The position numbers and the translations under genes were made by a program. The notes under the pieces are model-generated. The model was not told where the DNA came from and did not search any database. It saw nothing but the letters and a program-made list of their open reading frames with translations. Positions 1 through 4,981 of a stretch of 5,400 nt of DNA are shown here, piece by piece; within the stretch, counting starts at the first letter, position 1, and every line of letters begins with the position of its first letter. The stretch comes from CAYPOY01 sp964412395 (GTDB lineage Bacteria; Chloroflexota; Anaerolineae; B4-G1). Location of the stretch: NCBI GenBank assembly GCA_964412395.1, contig CAYPOY010000346.1:1-5400 (forward strand), read 5' to 3'.

Positions 1-55
1 GGTCGGAGACCTTCGGCGAACGAGACGCCTCGGTCGGAGACCTTCGGCGAACGAG
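1..55. repeat. Two copies of a 31-bp tandem repeat
   Basis: A 24-base block beginning GGTCGGAGACC occurs at 1-24 and again, identically, at 32-55, giving a period of 31 bases. The array probably continues to the left of the window. Each copy holds two small inverted repeats, GGTC-gga-GACC and TTCG-g-CGAA. The second copy is also flanked by CCTCG (28-32) and CGAGG (52-56), so the unit can fold on itself. It ends just before the promoter of the glycosyltransferase gene. It looks like a dispersed intergenic repeat; no function can be assigned. Confidence 0.85.
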
Positions 56-65
56 GGGGAGACTG

Positions 66-94
66 TTGAAAAATCCTGAGAAACCTGGTAAAAT
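66..94 (+). promoter_or_regulatory. Sigma-70-type promoter of the glycosyltransferase gene
   Basis: TTGAAA at 66-71 and TAAAAT at 89-94 are separated by 17 bases, and each box matches the consensus at five of six positions. Transcription should start near 100-103, leaving a leader of about 43 bases before GTG 145. The -10 box overlaps the TTG at 94-96, so that TTG should not be in the mRNA and is unlikely to be the start codon. No operator could be distinguished, although the tandem repeat lies immediately upstream. Confidence 0.65.
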
Positions 95-131
95 TGGGCG
101 ATCTACCAACGGTTAGAGAATCAGGTTGCAC

Positions 132-135
132 AGGA
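132..135 (+). promoter_or_regulatory. Ribosome binding site choosing GTG 145
   Basis: AGGA at 132-135 lies nine bases before GTG 145 but only three before the in-frame GTG 139. With the promoter position excluding TTG 94, this favours GTG 145 as the start of the glycosyltransferase. The match to the anti-Shine-Dalgarno sequence is short, so the choice between 139 and 145 is probable rather than certain. Confidence 0.5.
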
Positions 136-144
136 CGGGTGAAT

Positions 145-1407
145 GTGTCCACTTTACCTATAGCCTTCATCTCCATCCACGGTGACCCCCTGGCCCCCCT
201 GGGGGGGAGCCACCACGGGGGACAAAATGTCTACGTGAAAGAGCTGTCACGCCACCTGGGCGCGTTAGGGTTCCAGGTGGACGTCTTCTCCCGCCAGGAG
301 TCGCTCCATCAGCCGGCCGTCGAAGAGATTGGCCCAGAAGCCCGGGTGGTCCGGGTCCGGGTGGGTCCGCCTCACTACCTGCCCAAGGAGCAGACGATTC
401 TTTTCCTGCCGGAGTTGGCGCAGTGGATCGCCCGTTTCCAGGAGGAAAACCGGGCCAAGTATCGGCTCATCCACGGCCATTACTACTTCAGCGGAGCGGT
501 CGCCCTGACCCTGTGCAAGCCGTGGCAGGTTCCCTTTGTTGAGACTTTTCACTCTCTGGGCATGGTCAAGCGGCAGGCTCTGGGCCAGCAGGACCACAGC
601 CCTACCCGACGGTTGGAGATCGAGCGACAAATCGTCCAGGAAGCGGACCGGATTGTCGCCACAGCGCCTCAAGAGAAGAGCGATCTGATCGCGACTTACG
701 GAGCGGACGGCTCCCGAATCCAGGTGATCCCCTGCGGGGTTGATCTGGAGCTCTTCCGACCGCTGCCCCGTCAGGAAGCCCGACTTTACACGAGTATCCC
801 TGCCGATCGGTTTCTACTCACCTTCGTAGGCCGGCTGGAGAAGCGAAAGGGGATTGATACTCTGCTGGAAGCGATGGGGGTGCTGCTGGCCGAACAACCA
901 GGCCTCCCGCTGCATGCGATCATCGTGGGCGGGCAGTCCAAAGGCCAGGGGGAACAGTCTGAGATGCCGGAGCAGGAGAGGCAGGAACACCGTCGGTTCC
1001 AGGAGATCATGGCCCGCTATGGCATCGCGGATCGGGTGACCTTTACCGATGGTCTATCCCAGGACCTGCTCTACTACTACTATAGTGCTGGCGACGTGAC
1101 CATCATCCCATCCTACTACGAGCCCTTTGGGATGACAGCTCTGGAGGCGTTGGCATGTGGCAGTGGCGTCATCGCCTCCCGGGTGGGTGGATTGAAGACG
1201 ACTGTGCTGGAAGGACAAGTTGGGCTCCAGTTTGAGCCTCGGAACGCGCGGGAGCTGGCGGAGAAGATCGCTTACCTGATAGAGCACCCCGAGGTCAACT
1301 CGCGTTTCCAGCGAAACGCGCGCCCCTACGTGGAGCGTCACTATGGTTGGCACTCGATAGCGGAGCGGGTCGCTGCGGTCTACCGGGAGGTGCTGGCTGA
1401 ACACTGA
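145..1407 (+). CDS. GT-B glycosyltransferase, family 4 (sucrose-phosphate synthase / MshA-like)
   Basis: The 420-residue product matches retaining GT4 glycosyltransferases in length and layout; these transfer a sugar from a nucleotide-sugar donor in the cytoplasm. The N-terminal Rossmann domain opens with a beta strand and a glycine-rich loop, ISIHGDPLAPLGG then GGQNVYVKEL (about residues 25-34), a signature of the sucrose-phosphate synthase, sucrose synthase and MshA branch. GHYYFSG is near 111-117 and IPCGVD near 195-200. The C-terminal domain starts with VGRLEKRKG (about 228-236) and carries the donor-site EX7E motif in EPFGMTALE, Glu326 and Glu334. There is no signal peptide or membrane segment. 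It has its own promoter and RBS, and no other sugar gene is adjacent, so the acceptor (fructose-6-phosphate, inositol phosphate or a lipid/wall glycan) cannot be told. TTG 94 and GTG 139 are less likely starts. All key motifs are intact, so it should be active. Confidence 0.93.
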   Translation: MSTLPIAFISIHGDPLAPLGGSHHGGQNVYVKELSRHLGALGFQVDVFSRQESLHQPAVEEIGPEARVVRVRVGPPHYLPKEQTILFLPELAQWIARFQEENRAKYRLIHGHYYFSGAVALTLCKPWQVPFVETFHSLGMVKRQALGQQDHSPTRRLEIERQIVQEADRIVATAPQEKSDLIATYGADGSRIQVIPCGVDLELFRPLPRQEARLYTSIPADRFLLTFVGRLEKRKGIDTLLEAMGVLLAEQPGLPLHAIIVGGQSKGQGEQSEMPEQERQEHRRFQEIMARYGIADRVTFTDGLSQDLLYYYYSAGDVTIIPSYYEPFGMTALEALACGSGVIASRVGGLKTTVLEGQVGLQFEPRNARELAEKIAYLIEHPEVNSRFQRNARPYVERHYGWHSIAERVAAVYREVLAEH

Positions 1408-1501
1408 AAAGCAACAGGGCAAGAGGCAATGTCATTAAGTTAAGGGCGCCACCGCAACTACCCCCTGGCATTCCTGGTTCCGGGAACAAGTCAAGGAAGC
1501 A

Positions 1502-1762
1502 TTGAGACAGTTACCGGGCGAAGATGTGCCTGGTGCTATTGATCGGGCAATTCAAGCTGTCCGTGAGCGAGCAGCTGAGATCCAGGGCATTGACTTCCAA
1601 CCGATTGCCGACAAGCTCAATCAGGCCAAGCAACTCAACCAGATCAAGAAAGACGAGGCTCAGTTACGTCAACGACTGCATACAGTGCTAGAAGAAGTCA
1701 AGGAAGCATCAAGAGGAGGTAGCAGAACATCTCTTGCACCTTACCACTTTCCAGTCTCCTGA
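1502..1762 (+). CDS. Short charged hypothetical protein, possibly the remnant of a longer gene
   Basis: I do not recognise this protein. From TTG 1502 it has 86 residues, rich in Glu, Gln, Lys, Arg and Ala, and is probably alpha-helical or coiled-coil with no membrane segment. AAGGAAG at 1493-1499 could act as an RBS but is only two bases from the TTG. The frame stays open back to 1439, after a TAA at 1436-1438, and that stretch is protein-like (PWHSWFREQVKEAL) but has no ATG, GTG or TTG. An ATG at 1429 is in another frame and meets TAA after four codons, so a 1-base shift would supply a start. A truncated or frameshifted gene is therefore as likely as a genuine small one. It converges on the L,D-transpeptidase gene with only two bases between stop codons, and no terminator hairpin is visible there. 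Confidence 0.4.
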   Translation: MRQLPGEDVPGAIDRAIQAVRERAAEIQGIDFQPIADKLNQAKQLNQIKKDEAQLRQRLHTVLEEVKEASRGGSRTSLAPYHFPVS

Positions 1763-1764
1763 CC

Positions 1765-3318
1765 TCACTCAATGATCACCGACACGCCGATATCGGCCCA
1801 GTTGTAGAGGGTCTCGGCCTCCTGGATGCCCAGTATAATGCAACCATAGGAAGCTGGCGAACCCAGCGCCCCCTCCCACAACCGCCGCCCGCTGGAGAGA
1901 ATGGGCAGACCGTGAATGCCGTTGTAGGTGTCTCCGCCGGCACGGTAGACGGCTATGAAGTGAGGCATCCACAGGTCCCACTGGCTGGCGTAGGCGTTTT
2001 CGTTCTTGTTGAGGACCTGAAATTCGCCAGTGTACGTGGGCGAACTCGCTATGCCCGTCGAGACAGGCCAGTCGTAGAGTACTTGGCCGTTCTCGTAGAC
2101 GCGCAGTCTCTGCTCAGCGATGCTGATGACGATCTGCTTACCAGGCACGGGGGGGTAGGGCTTCAGAACGTCCTCAGAGGGAATCGTCAACTCCTGGCCG
2201 ACGTACAGCCAGTCGAGGTCAATGCCGGGATTGGCCTCGGCGATGAGCCCGGGGGGCATTCCAAACCGGGCGGCGATGGTAGTGAGATCATCGCCTGACT
2301 GGACAACGCAGGTGCGCGTGGGATGCGTCAGGCGGAAATCCACCGCCCCGCCCCCTGCTTCAAAGACGTTCAGCACCCGTCCGGTGGCCCCTTCCAACCT
2401 AAGGCCCCGACCTTCTCCCAACTCCGCGGCCAGACTCTCCAGCGTTGCTTGCACGGCTTCTTCAGCGACCTGTATGCTCGGGCCGTTGCCGTCCTCCGTC
2501 TGCTCCACGCGCAGCCAGGTGACCAGCACATCCCGCCCCAGCGTCCAGGTAAAAGTCTCGTCGGTCAGCCAATCGTAGGTAGAAATATGCACCAGGGCGT
2601 TCAACATCTCCTCAGCCTGGGCCTGGGCCGGCTTGGTGTCGGCGATGTGGGGCGGGACGATCTGGAAGGTCAGAGCAAACTGGTTGTCGGGACCCAGATG
2701 GGTGACGGTAGTGATAATCTTGTCCAGGGTGGCGTCAATGTCCAGCGCCTGACCGGGCTGGCCGGGCACGGCGATGAGTTGATCCCCCTCCAGGTGGAGT
2801 GTCGCGTCGGTGGGAGGCACGGATACCTCGGGGGCCAGTTGCTCCAACACGCCACGCGCCTTACCGGGATCAATGACAAAAACAGGGGCGGCTTCGTAGC
2901 GCCCCTCTCGCATGTTCAGGATGCTCAGCAAGTTCTCCAGGCCCCGGTCCGCGCGACCCACGGCGAAGGCTGCCTGGACCGTGGTTTCCACGTCGAGGCG
3001 CAACCCTGCCTCCGCCCAGGGAACCGCCCAGGCACGCTCGCCGTCGCTCAAGGTGAGCAGGCCAGCATCGTAGTGGCTGAAGGCCTCTGTGAGATGTTCC
3101 GACGCTTCACCGGGGGTGAGCCCGCCCAGGTCTACATTCAGAACGTAGACGTTGGGGTATATGCGGGTTTTATAGGGCCTTGGCACCACCTTGTACACCG
3201 TCCAGGCGGCGAAGAGGCCAATCGCTCCCAGCGTCAACAGCAGACCGGCGACGAAGTATGTGGACAGGCACCCGCGACCCCGGCGGGTGGGCCTCGCTTC
3301 GTTCTGCTCGTCATTCAT
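1765..3318 (-). CDS. Membrane-anchored L,D-transpeptidase with PG-binding and LysM modules
   Basis: The 517-residue protein has a short basic cytoplasmic N-terminus, one membrane helix (about 20-42) and a large extracytoplasmic part. Residues about 60-300 resemble the peptidoglycan-binding-4 region found before VanW/YkuD domains (NVDLGGLTPGEA; AVPGQPGQALD). A LysM domain follows at about 336-380 (VVQSGDDLTTIAARF to YVGQELTIP), then a YkuD catalytic domain at about 394-517. Such enzymes make 3-3 peptidoglycan cross-links or attach proteins to the wall through a catalytic Cys. Here Cys493 and the upstream His469 (GIHG) are present, but the usual S/T-H-G-C reads S-Y-G-C, with Tyr491 replacing His. 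The start is ATG 3318, which overlaps the end of the regulator gene by 8 bp; no good RBS precedes it, suggesting translational coupling. A longer open frame reaches upstream to 3537, but it lies wholly within the regulator gene and its extra sequence looks non-coding. Confidence 0.92.
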   Translation of the reverse strand: MNDEQNEARPTRRGRGCLSTYFVAGLLLTLGAIGLFAAWTVYKVVPRPYKTRIYPNVYVLNVDLGGLTPGEASEHLTEAFSHYDAGLLTLSDGERAWAVPWAEAGLRLDVETTVQAAFAVGRADRGLENLLSILNMREGRYEAAPVFVIDPGKARGVLEQLAPEVSVPPTDATLHLEGDQLIAVPGQPGQALDIDATLDKIITTVTHLGPDNQFALTFQIVPPHIADTKPAQAQAEEMLNALVHISTYDWLTDETFTWTLGRDVLVTWLRVEQTEDGNGPSIQVAEEAVQATLESLAAELGEGRGLRLEGATGRVLNVFEAGGGAVDFRLTHPTRTCVVQSGDDLTTIAARFGMPPGLIAEANPGIDLDWLYVGQELTIPSEDVLKPYPPVPGKQIVISIAEQRLRVYENGQVLYDWPVSTGIASSPTYTGEFQVLNKNENAYASQWDLWMPHFIAVYRAGGDTYNGIHGLPILSSGRRLWEGALGSPASYGCIILGIQEAETLYNWADIGVSVIIE

Positions 3319-3682
3319 TCTGGGCTGAACCCGGCACGCGTCTCGCCCGCCGGCCTCGCTTCTGCACCCAGGCTTCGATGATTTCGAGAATACGCTCCCG
3401 ATCCTCGTCAGAGAGCCGGGTCCACATTTCGTTGAGACGCCGCCAGGCGGCGGTCTCGGGCGGGTCAGGTGGCAGGATGCCGGCGCGTTGCACGACCTCA
3501 ATCGCGGAAACGCCAAGGGTGTCGGCAATGGCGACACAAAGATCCGTACTCGGACGCCCCTTACGGTTCAGTGCGCTGGCGATGGCAGTATGTGACACCC
3601 CGGCCCTGCGGGCCATCTCTCTGATCGACCAGCCGCGCTCTTCCAACTCGTTGTCCAGCCAGCTTGCCAGATCGTTTTCCAT
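3311..3682 (-). CDS. Xre-family helix-turn-helix transcriptional regulator
   Basis: The 123-residue cytoplasmic protein has a Cro/C1-type HTH at about residues 5-65. The helix-turn-helix proper is at 19-39 (SIREMARRAGVS, then HTAIASALN), and a basic GRPSTDL stretch follows. The C-terminal half has PPDPPE and a helix containing LSDEDRERILEIIEAW, common in small regulators of this type and probably used for dimerisation. Its 3' end overlaps the start of the L,D-transpeptidase gene (ATGAATGA, stop TGA 3313-3311, next ATG 3318), so the two form an operon. The downstream partner suggests it controls envelope or wall remodelling, perhaps including its own operon; this is inference. ATG 3682 is the start. 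A strong promoter lies directly upstream, with too little room for a leader and RBS. Confidence 0.9.
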   Translation of the reverse strand: MENDLASWLDNELEERGWSIREMARRAGVSHTAIASALNRKGRPSTDLCVAIADTLGVSAIEVVQRAGILPPDPPETAAWRRLNEMWTRLSDEDRERILEIIEAWVQKRGRRARRVPGSAQNE

Positions 3683-3689
3683 GTTTCAT

Positions 3690-3718
3690 AGTATACCACG
3701 GTTTCTCGGAATTGTCAC
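3690..3718 (-). promoter_or_regulatory. Extended -10 promoter of the regulator-transpeptidase operon
   Basis: On the minus strand GTGACA (3718-3713) is followed after 17 bases by TATACT (3695-3690), each with five of six consensus matches. A TG one base before the -10 makes an extended -10 element. The expected transcription start is about seven or eight bases downstream, at 3683-3682, which is the A of the regulator's ATG, so the mRNA is predicted to be leaderless. The -35 box overlaps the last codons of the receiver-like gene upstream. No clear operator palindrome was found around it. Confidence 0.7.
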
Positions 3719-4074
3719 GTTACAATTCGGCGTTGGATCTTGACAGGAGCGTTTGTTCTGAAGTGTCGGCTGACAAAGGCGTCAGCTCCGGCGGCCAGGG
3801 CTGCTCGACGTGCCTCCGGCCGTCCGCTGAGGGCGATCACGAATAGACCGGGGCAAATCCTACGCAAGGCAGACAGTGAACCAACCGCCGCCAGGCCCGG
3901 CAACTCCCAGGCGAGCAGCAGCAGGTCGGGGCGGGTCGCCTCCGTCTGGACCAACAGGCCCTCGACAGCGATGGCCTCGCCCACTACCTTCAACTCTGGC
4001 TGTCGTTCCAGCAACACGCGCAGCGCAAATCGTACCCTTGGTTGGTCATCGGCGAGTAAGACGCGCATCCACAT
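3715..4074 (-). CDS. Stand-alone receiver-domain protein, degenerate
   Basis: This is a CheY/NarL-type receiver domain of about 119 residues without an output domain. From ATG 4074 it reads MWMRVLLADDQP; the acidic pair (Asp9-Asp10) and the switch Ser/Thr (Ser83 in ALSGRP) are present. The phosphoacceptor position is not: the motif PDLLLL-D-WELPG reads Ala55 (GCC where GAC would be Asp), and the conserved Lys after AFVS is Arg103. The last 16 or so residues look unlike receivers. The next frame, from about 3766, gives DTSEQTLL and more, ending at TAA 3722-3720, and fits the usual last helix better, so a frameshift near 3767 is likely. It may be a decaying response regulator or a phosphorylation-independent pseudo-receiver; with three defects, decay is more likely. 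GTG 4077 and ATG 4068 are alternative starts. It is co-directional with the Xre gene, which has its own promoter. Confidence 0.72.
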   Translation of the reverse strand: MWMRVLLADDQPRVRFALRVLLERQPELKVVGEAIAVEGLLVQTEATRPDLLLLAWELPGLAAVGSLSALRRICPGLFVIALSGRPEARRAALAAGADAFVSRHFRTNAPVKIQRRIVT

Positions 4075-4080
4075 CACCCC

Positions 4081-4086
4081 ATTTTA
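4081..4086 (-). promoter_or_regulatory. Possible -10 box before the receiver gene
   Basis: On the minus strand TAAAAT (4086-4081) ends seven bases before ATG 4074, so a transcript from it would begin at or near the start codon, much as for the regulator gene. The -35 at the proper spacing (CAGTCA, 4109-4104) matches only three of six positions and lies in the end of a repeat element, so this promoter is weakly supported. Confidence 0.3.
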
Positions 4087-4097
4087 CTCCATTTTGA

Positions 4098-4250
4098 CCT
4101 GGTTGACTGACAAAACTCTGGGTTGACCCTGGGAGCAAGAAATGGGACGCAGATTAACGCTGATGAACGCTGATTTTCTGGTTTTATCGGCAGATAATCT
4201 GCGAAAATCTGCGTGAATCTGCGTCCTAAAAGATTTGTCAGTCAATCAGG
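4098..4250. mobile_element. 153-bp MITE-like foldback element
   Basis: Positions 4098-4114 (CCTGGTTGACTGACAAA) and the reverse complement of 4234-4250 match at 16 of 17 bases, forming terminal inverted repeats of a 153-bp non-coding element. Inside is a second foldback repeat (4145-4226). No transposase or long frame is present, so it would be non-autonomous. A target-site duplication is not evident. It fills the gap between the receiver gene and the substrate-binding protein remnant, ending 10 bases before that remnant's stop codon, and could act as a terminator for it. An alternative is that the outer repeat is simply a transcription terminator stem opened by insertion of the inner repeat. 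Confidence 0.55.
4145..4226. repeat. GGACGCAGATT foldback repeat
   Basis: GGACGCAGATT at 4145-4155 and its exact reverse complement at 4216-4226 close an 82-bp imperfect hairpin. Each arm repeats a unit of about 10 bases: ACGCAGATTA, ACGCTGATGA, ACGCTGATTT on the left and variants of ATCTGCG on the right. Sequences of this ATCTGCGT type are familiar dispersed intergenic repeats in several bacterial phyla (from general knowledge, not searched here). It lies inside the 153-bp element. Confidence 0.8.
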
Positions 4251-4260
4251 GGTGGGGGGT

Positions 4261-4836
4261 TTAATGTGCTTCTTTAGAAAGCGCATAGATCCACGTGTAT
4301 GGCGGCTGACCGTAGGCCGGGTTGTAGTAGAAGCCCTTGATCCACGGCTGAAAGTGGTAGCGGCCGAGTACCTGGTACATCCAGGTGTTGACGCCTTCTT
4401 CCTGGGCCTTGAGCTGCAGTTCCTCGTAGACGGGGCGACGTTCCTCAACGGTGGTCAGGACAGCGCCTTCCACGATCAGCGCGTCGAACTCGGCCGCCAT
4501 CTCCTCCGGCATACGGACGATGCGGCCATAAGCGCCCTGGGAGTGCAGGAAGGGATGCGCCCAGTTGTGTGGGTCGTGATAGTCTTCCAACCAGCCACCG
4601 ACGTAGACAGGTAGCTTGCCGGCGGTCCGGCTGGCGAGCAGCACCGGCCAGGGCATACCGACGACGGAGACGTTGAACCTGGGGTTGACTGCCTCGATGC
4701 TGGCCTTGAGGATCTCTGAGGACAGACGGCGGGTGTCGTTGCCAGTGTTGTAGGCTATTTGCATGTAAGAGCCCTTGTCCCACACCTCGCCGTCCCAGGC
4801 CAGTTTGAACTCCTCCGGTAAGCGTTCAGGCCTCAT
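4261..4836 (-). pseudogene. ABC transporter substrate-binding protein (family 5), 3' fragment
   Basis: The frame ends at TAA 4263-4261 and encodes the C-terminal lobe of an extracytoplasmic solute-binding protein of the oligopeptide/dipeptide (SBP_bac_5) family. It shows EEFKLAWDGEVWDKG, then MQIAYNTGNDTRR, the VGGWLEDYHDPHNWAHPF segment typical of the family, and a C-terminal PPYTWIYAL. Such proteins normally have 500-600 residues; only about 185 native residues are here. Native sequence starts at 4816. The stretch 4817-4836, including the only ATG (4836), comes from an inserted element, and the gene continues on the far side of it (4982-5124). It lacks a signal peptide and N-lobe, so it cannot be a working binding protein. 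No permease or ATPase genes are nearby. Confidence 0.85.
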
Positions 4837-4981
4837 CCAGCACGATGAATGAATTCATCGTCTGCTAGCCAAAGTGCGTTGAAACGCACTCAAAAACGGG
4901 CCGAAATAACCCGTTTCAACGGGTTTCCTGGTATCAGCCGTGTGTTTCAACACACGGCCAGGGGGCGGGTGAACGCTTACC
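4817..4981. mobile_element. 165-bp MITE-like element made of paired palindromes, inserted in the binding-protein gene
   Basis: GGTAAGCGTTCA at 4817-4828 and its exact reverse complement at 4970-4981 are 12-bp terminal inverted repeats. Between them are four palindromes, each with arms of 8-10 bp around two bases: 4843-4860, 4873-4890, 4908-4925 and 4937-4958. They are arranged almost mirror-symmetrically about position 4899; the first two have GA at the centre on the + strand and the last two TC. The element interrupts a substrate-binding protein frame. Its length is a multiple of three, and removing 4817-4981 rejoins that frame exactly, which fixes the borders well. It codes for nothing recognisable, puts a TGA (4857-4855) in the host frame, and supplies an ATG (4836) to the downstream part. 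Purine-rich flanks hide any target duplication. Confidence 0.75.
4843..4958. repeat. Four palindromes, three with a shared GTT-NN-AAC centre
   Basis: On the + strand: CGATGAAT-ga-ATTCATCG (4843-4860); AGTGCGTT-ga-AACGCACT (4873-4890); AACCCGTT-tc-AACGGGTT (4908-4925); GCCGTGTGTT-tc-AACACACGGC (4937-4958). All stems are perfect. The last three share GTT and AAC beside the central dinucleotide, while the outer stem bases differ but stay paired. Gaps between palindromes are 12, 17 and 11 bases. They form the interior of the 165-bp inserted element. Confidence 0.9.

Noticed and set aside
1763..1764. Bidirectional terminator between the convergent frames
   Set aside because: Only two bases separate the stops, and no stem with a T run was found on either side.
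2323..3381. Open frame of 352 codons on the + strand
   Set aside because: It lies antisense to the L,D-transpeptidase, has no domain-like sequence, and is explained by the GC-rich third positions of the opposite strand.
3319..3537. 73-residue N-terminal extension of the L,D-transpeptidase
   Set aside because: It is fully inside the Xre regulator gene, is low-complexity Pro/Arg/Ser sequence, and would put the membrane helix far from the N-terminus. ATG 3318 fits much better.
3180..3743. Open frame of 187 codons on the + strand
   Set aside because: Antisense to the Xre regulator and the transpeptidase N-terminus; Arg/Ser/Pro-rich translation typical of a shadow frame.
4213..4614. Open frame of 133 codons on the + strand
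   Set aside because: Starts in a palindromic repeat and runs antisense to the clear binding-protein fragment; no recognisable motifs.
4843..4958. CRISPR array
   Set aside because: The repeated GTT-NN-AAC cores resemble parts of CRISPR repeats, but the units differ in sequence, the gaps are only 11-17 bases, and the layout is mirror-symmetric. No cas gene is present.
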